NCBI GenBank assembly: GCA_024206195.1
Contig: JAAGZO010000439.1
Location: 1-5,578 of the forward strand
DNA length: 5,578 bases
Reading direction: 5' to 3'
Source: a bacterium
GTDB taxonomy: Archaea; Nanoarchaeota; Nanoarchaeia; Woesearchaeales; UBA10216
This document shows positions 4,228 through 5,578 of this stretch, one piece after another. A program made the translations under genes and the position numbers. The notes below the pieces were generated by a model, which saw only the letters and a program-made list of their open reading frames with translations, was not told where the DNA came from and searched no databases. Numbering within the stretch: the stretch's first letter is position 1; each line of letters starts with the position of its first letter.

Positions 4228-4395
4228 ATGTCAGTAAACCTTAATGAAAACCAGAACCCGCCTAGAGGGGGGGCTTTTCCGAGTGTGAGTCCTGATCTGG
4301 ATCTTCGGAATCTTTTTTCTTTCTCTGGAGTGCTTAAACTTAATACTACTCTATTCTTTGTGCTGGTTAGTGCTCCATGTAAACCCCAGCATTAA
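4228..4395 (+). CDS. Possible 55-residue plus-strand protein
   Basis: MSVNLNENQNPPRGGAFPSV, then an acidic stretch (SPDLDLRN) and a hydrophobic C-terminal part (LNTTLFFVLVSAP). Support: a near-consensus promoter ends 11 bases before the ATG, giving a near-leaderless mRNA as for 3241-3672, and the ORF converges with the minus-strand gene at 4430. Against it: there is no Shine-Dalgarno, a terminator-like hairpin with T6 lies inside it (4299-4318), and a long minus-strand frame overlaps it. I do not recognise it. The alternative is a non-coding RNA in the same interval. Confidence 0.35.
   Translation: MSVNLNENQNPPRGGAFPSVSPDLDLRNLFSFSGVLKLNTTLFFVLVSAPCKPQH
4257..4278 (+). terminator. Weak GC-rich hairpin with T4
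   Basis: CCCGCC (4257-4262), TAGA loop, GGGGGG (4267-4272): five G-C pairs and one G/G mismatch, followed by C and TTTT (4275-4278). It could act on either strand. It lies about 50 bases after the promoter at 4188-4216. Confidence 0.3.
4299..4318 (+). terminator. cUUCGg tetraloop hairpin with T6
   Basis: GGATC (4299-4303), TTCG loop, GAATC (4308-4312) with one mismatch, then six T (4313-4318). The stem is short, but the very stable tetraloop and U-run are terminator hallmarks. If used, it ends plus-strand RNAs at about 220 nt (from 4097) or 95 nt (from 4223) and would cut the 55-residue ORF. Confidence 0.35.
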
Positions 4396-4429
4396 ATTGT
4401 ATTTTAAGTATTATCTTTCTCTCTTACCG

Positions 4430-4570
4430 CTAACATACATTCGGAAACCGTTTCTTGAGCATTCTATTTCTTTTTAGTGAAAATTTGTTACTTTTTCTAT
4501 CTGAATCAGTTGTTTTCCAATTGATTAAACTAGCTATCACATACCATATCCATCTTTCTAACGCTTTCAT
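4430..4570 (-). CDS. 46-residue basic protein with short hydrophobic helix
   Basis: MKALERWIWYVIASLINWKT, then a strongly basic tail (SDRKSNKFSLKRNRMLKKRF). The Trp-rich hydrophobic stretch at 5-18 is too short for a confident transmembrane helix but would suit a membrane-surface amphipathic helix; the tail could bind nucleic acid or lipid head groups. ATG 4570 is preceded by the purine run AGAAGAG, a poorly spaced Shine-Dalgarno, and by a sigma70 promoter at 4586-4615. No family recognised. It ends 34 bases from the stop of the plus-strand ORF, so the two would be convergent. Confidence 0.6.
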   Translation of the reverse strand: MKALERWIWYVIASLINWKTTDSDRKSNKFSLKRNRMLKKRFPNVC

Positions 4571-4585
4571 CTCTTCTATACCTTT

Positions 4586-4615
4586 ATTATATAAACACAA
4601 AAATTATTACCTCAA
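4586..4615 (-). promoter_or_regulatory. Sigma70 promoter without GGGAAC
   Basis: Minus strand: TTGAGG (4615-4610), 18-bp spacer, TATAAT (4591-4586), 15 bases to ATG 4570. It starts three bases after the stop of the preceding gene (4620-4618). Unlike the module family it has a normal short leader with an SD-like purine run. Confidence 0.55.
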
Positions 4616-4617
4616 AC

Positions 4618-4863
4618 CTATTCTTCATCTATTTCGCATGGCTTCTGGTCTGGGCATGCTCCATCATTATCGTAATTGTCTAGTTCTTCTCCATAGACAT
4701 CTCCTCCTAATACCTCTATGAGATATTTCATTTCTTCTACCTTTAAGAAAACTGGAGTGCCAATAGCTTTTATATCATGCAAGCTCTCCATAACTCTTGC
4801 TTTCGGAATAGCCTCTTGTAGCTTTTCAATCACTCTCAGCTTCATGTGTAGTATTGACTTCAT
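4618..4863 (-). CDS. Small acidic helical phage protein
   Basis: 81 residues from ATG 4863, or 75 from ATG 4845 (MKLRVIEKLQEAIPKARV). The N-terminal half is helical, the middle reads GTPVFLKVEEMKYLIEVLGG, and the tail is acidic with two Cys (DNDGACPDQKPCEIDEE). No family recognised. The frame overlaps the upstream gene by 38 bp (ATG 4863) or 20 bp (ATG 4845); a TATAAT seven bases before 4863 inside the upstream gene may be an internal -10, though its -35 is poor. Last member of the overlapping five-gene run. Confidence 0.72.
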   Translation of the reverse strand: MKSILHMKLRVIEKLQEAIPKARVMESLHDIKAIGTPVFLKVEEMKYLIEVLGGDVYGEELDNYDNDGACPDQKPCEIDEE

Positions 4864-5059
4864 CTCTGATATTATATAATGCCATTCTCATATCATACAA
4901 CCCTTTTGTCACTTGATGCAGTGCTTCATTGGCAGTTTTTGAATATCTATTCTCACATGCTGTTGGATCGATCACATAACGCATTACACCTTCCATCATG
5001 GCGAGATCTCTTGTCATGTTTTCTATCTTTCCGTCTACATTTACTTCTAAATCATTCAT
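4826..5059 (-). CDS. Small helical phage protein, unknown
   Basis: 77 residues from ATG 5059 (MNDLEVNVDGKIENMTRDLA), mostly helical and Met-rich (MMEGVMRYVIDP), with a long helix in the C-terminal half (NEALHQVTKGLYDMRMALYNIRDE). An earlier ATG at 5080 exists; I prefer 5059 because ATGAATGA places it over the preceding stop with an 8-bp overlap. No catalytic motif. It is translated in a chain with its neighbours. Confidence 0.72.
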   Translation of the reverse strand: MNDLEVNVDGKIENMTRDLAMMEGVMRYVIDPTACENRYSKTANEALHQVTKGLYDMRMALYNIRDEVNTTHEAESD

Positions 5060-5282
5060 ACAATTTATCGATCCTATCATCTAAAACCTTTACAATATTC
5101 TCTGTACTCTTTACTAGATCTTGCAAGGCATCTCTATGCTCTTCTAAAGCCTCGACATACTCCTCCAAACTTAATGTATAATCATCATCATACGTCTTCG
5201 CTTTTTTCAGAGCTTTATACTTCTTCTCGATATCCAAGTAATATTGAACCGACTTTTCTTTCTTCTTATTTTTTGCACTCAT
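5052..5282 (-). CDS. Small coiled-coil phage protein
   Basis: 76 residues from ATG 5282: a Lys-rich N-terminus (MSAKNKKKEK), then long helices with heptad-like spacing (YYLDIEKKYKALKKAK; LEEYVEALEEHRDALQDLVK; ENIVKVLDDRIDKLYE), so a coiled-coil scaffold or oligomerising protein is likely. GTG at 5291 is an alternative start; it would overlap the previous stop as GTGA, and AGGAG stands ten bases before it. Function unknown. Confidence 0.75.
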   Translation of the reverse strand: MSAKNKKKEKSVQYYLDIEKKYKALKKAKTYDDDYTLSLEEYVEALEEHRDALQDLVKSTENIVKVLDDRIDKLYE

Positions 5283-5287
5283 CACAA

Positions 5288-5443
5288 TCACACGTCCTTA
5301 TCGCTCCTATCAGTTTGCTTATCTCTATTTGGATCCAGAATGACTTCGACTTTCGTCCCATTCTCTTTAGCACATTGATCAGCCAATTCCTTATCATAAA
5401 AAATACTAATTCCTTTTCTGACCTTTACTCTATAATTGCTCAT
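5288..5443 (-). CDS. 51-residue charged phage protein
   Basis: MSNYRVKVRKGISIFYDKEL, ADQCAKENGTKVEVILDPNR, ending in a charged tail. Strand-helix-strand pattern, possibly a small alpha/beta domain: 'ISIFYDKELADQCAKENGTKVEVIL'-type order. The start overlaps the previous stop (ATGA at 5443-5440), and AAGG stands just before it. No family recognised. Confidence 0.7.
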   Translation of the reverse strand: MSNYRVKVRKGISIFYDKELADQCAKENGTKVEVILDPNRDKQTDRSDKDV

Positions 5444-5571
5444 CCTTGCTTAATATCCTCTCTTTGCTCTGGCTTTAATCTCTTCCAGACTTCCCATGTA
5501 GGCCTCTTATCAGCATCGAGAGAGTCCCATTCTTTTTTAAGTGCTTTTCTATCTATTAAATCTTTATTCAT
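5440..5571 (-). CDS. 43-residue charged phage protein
   Basis: MNKDLIDRKALKKEWDSLDA, then DKRPTWEVWKRLKPEQREDI and KQG. Helical and charged; Trp-rich for its size. AGAAGG lies directly against ATG 5571, too close for an ideal Shine-Dalgarno, and the frame is open to the window edge, so the true start could lie outside. It begins the visible part of the overlapping run. Confidence 0.65.
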   Translation of the reverse strand: MNKDLIDRKALKKEWDSLDADKRPTWEVWKRLKPEQREDIKQG

Positions 5572-5578
5572 CCTTCTA

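Larger units (their letters stand above)
4097..4429. other. Non-coding or weakly coding interval
   Basis: About 330 bases without a confident gene. It holds the transcript start of the plus-strand module (4097), a hairpin exactly at that start, a second hairpin (4123-4135), a T7 run (4149-4155), a G-rich run (GGGCGGGGG, 4159-4167), the second plus-strand promoter, two weak terminators and the doubtful ORF 4228-4395. On the minus strand a frame stays open from 4391 to 3986 (stop 3984) with its first in-frame ATG at 4211; it runs through the promoter palindrome and I do not call it a gene. No tRNA-like T-loop was found. Confidence 0.5.

Noticed and set aside
4097..4430. tRNA, tmRNA or other known RNA gene
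   Set aside because: No T-loop sequence and no cloverleaf spacing; hairpins are short and do not match a class I can recognise.
4455..4721. Plus-strand open frame of 88 codons
   Set aside because: Opposite the 46-codon gene, its promoter and the next gene; no start signal of its own.
4879..5181. Plus-strand open frame of 100 codons
   Set aside because: Ser/Leu/His-rich shadow of the overlapping minus-strand genes.

Overview
The window looks like a piece of an AT-rich double-stranded DNA bacteriophage genome. The genes are small and tightly packed, almost all on the minus strand. Most encode acidic or membrane proteins of 30-150 residues without recognisable function. Stops and starts overlap (ATGA type), and one SAM-methyltransferase/glycosyltransferase pair is inserted among them. 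Promoters match the bacterial sigma70 consensus, so the host is a bacterium. I cannot name host or phage; the CIVTGKSR-type protein and the glycan genes resemble, from memory only, marine T4-like phages.

Layout along minus-strand transcription (right to left). 5571-4618: five overlapping small genes, read as one operon. 4570-4430: a 46-codon gene with its own promoter. 4430-4035: no confident minus-strand gene, but two plus-strand promoters (4062-4090 and 4188-4216), hairpins and a possible 55-codon plus-strand ORF. 4034-3007: small genes, three of them preceded by a near-identical promoter module. 2996-2547: a phage-type protein. 2546-2302: a 245-nt non-coding stretch with a nested hairpin terminator, a second long hairpin, a 12-bp palindrome and A/T tracts. 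2301-453: membrane protein, fucosyltransferase-like GT11 enzyme, methyltransferase and second membrane protein. 421-128: a CxC protein with another copy of the promoter module. 100-1: start of a GC-rich reading frame running off the left edge.

The main discovery is a family of five promoters built on one plan: TTGA-type -35, 17-bp spacer with GGGAAC (one GGGTAC) at a fixed place, TATAAT, then exactly six bases to the expected +1. In three of five copies +1 is the A of an ATG start codon, so those mRNAs should be leaderless. Two copies face away from each other as a palindromic divergent pair.

The second discovery is an island (about 3007-3672) in which the coding strand is almost devoid of cytosine, with 269 consecutive bases containing none. 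It is a two-gene block, each gene carrying its own promoter module, lying between genes of ordinary composition, which suggests modular acquisition or strand-specific mutation.

The glycosyltransferase and methyltransferase overlap by 14 bp and probably act together on a glycan of the host envelope or the virion. The neighbouring small genes are typical of fast-turnover accessory phage regions.
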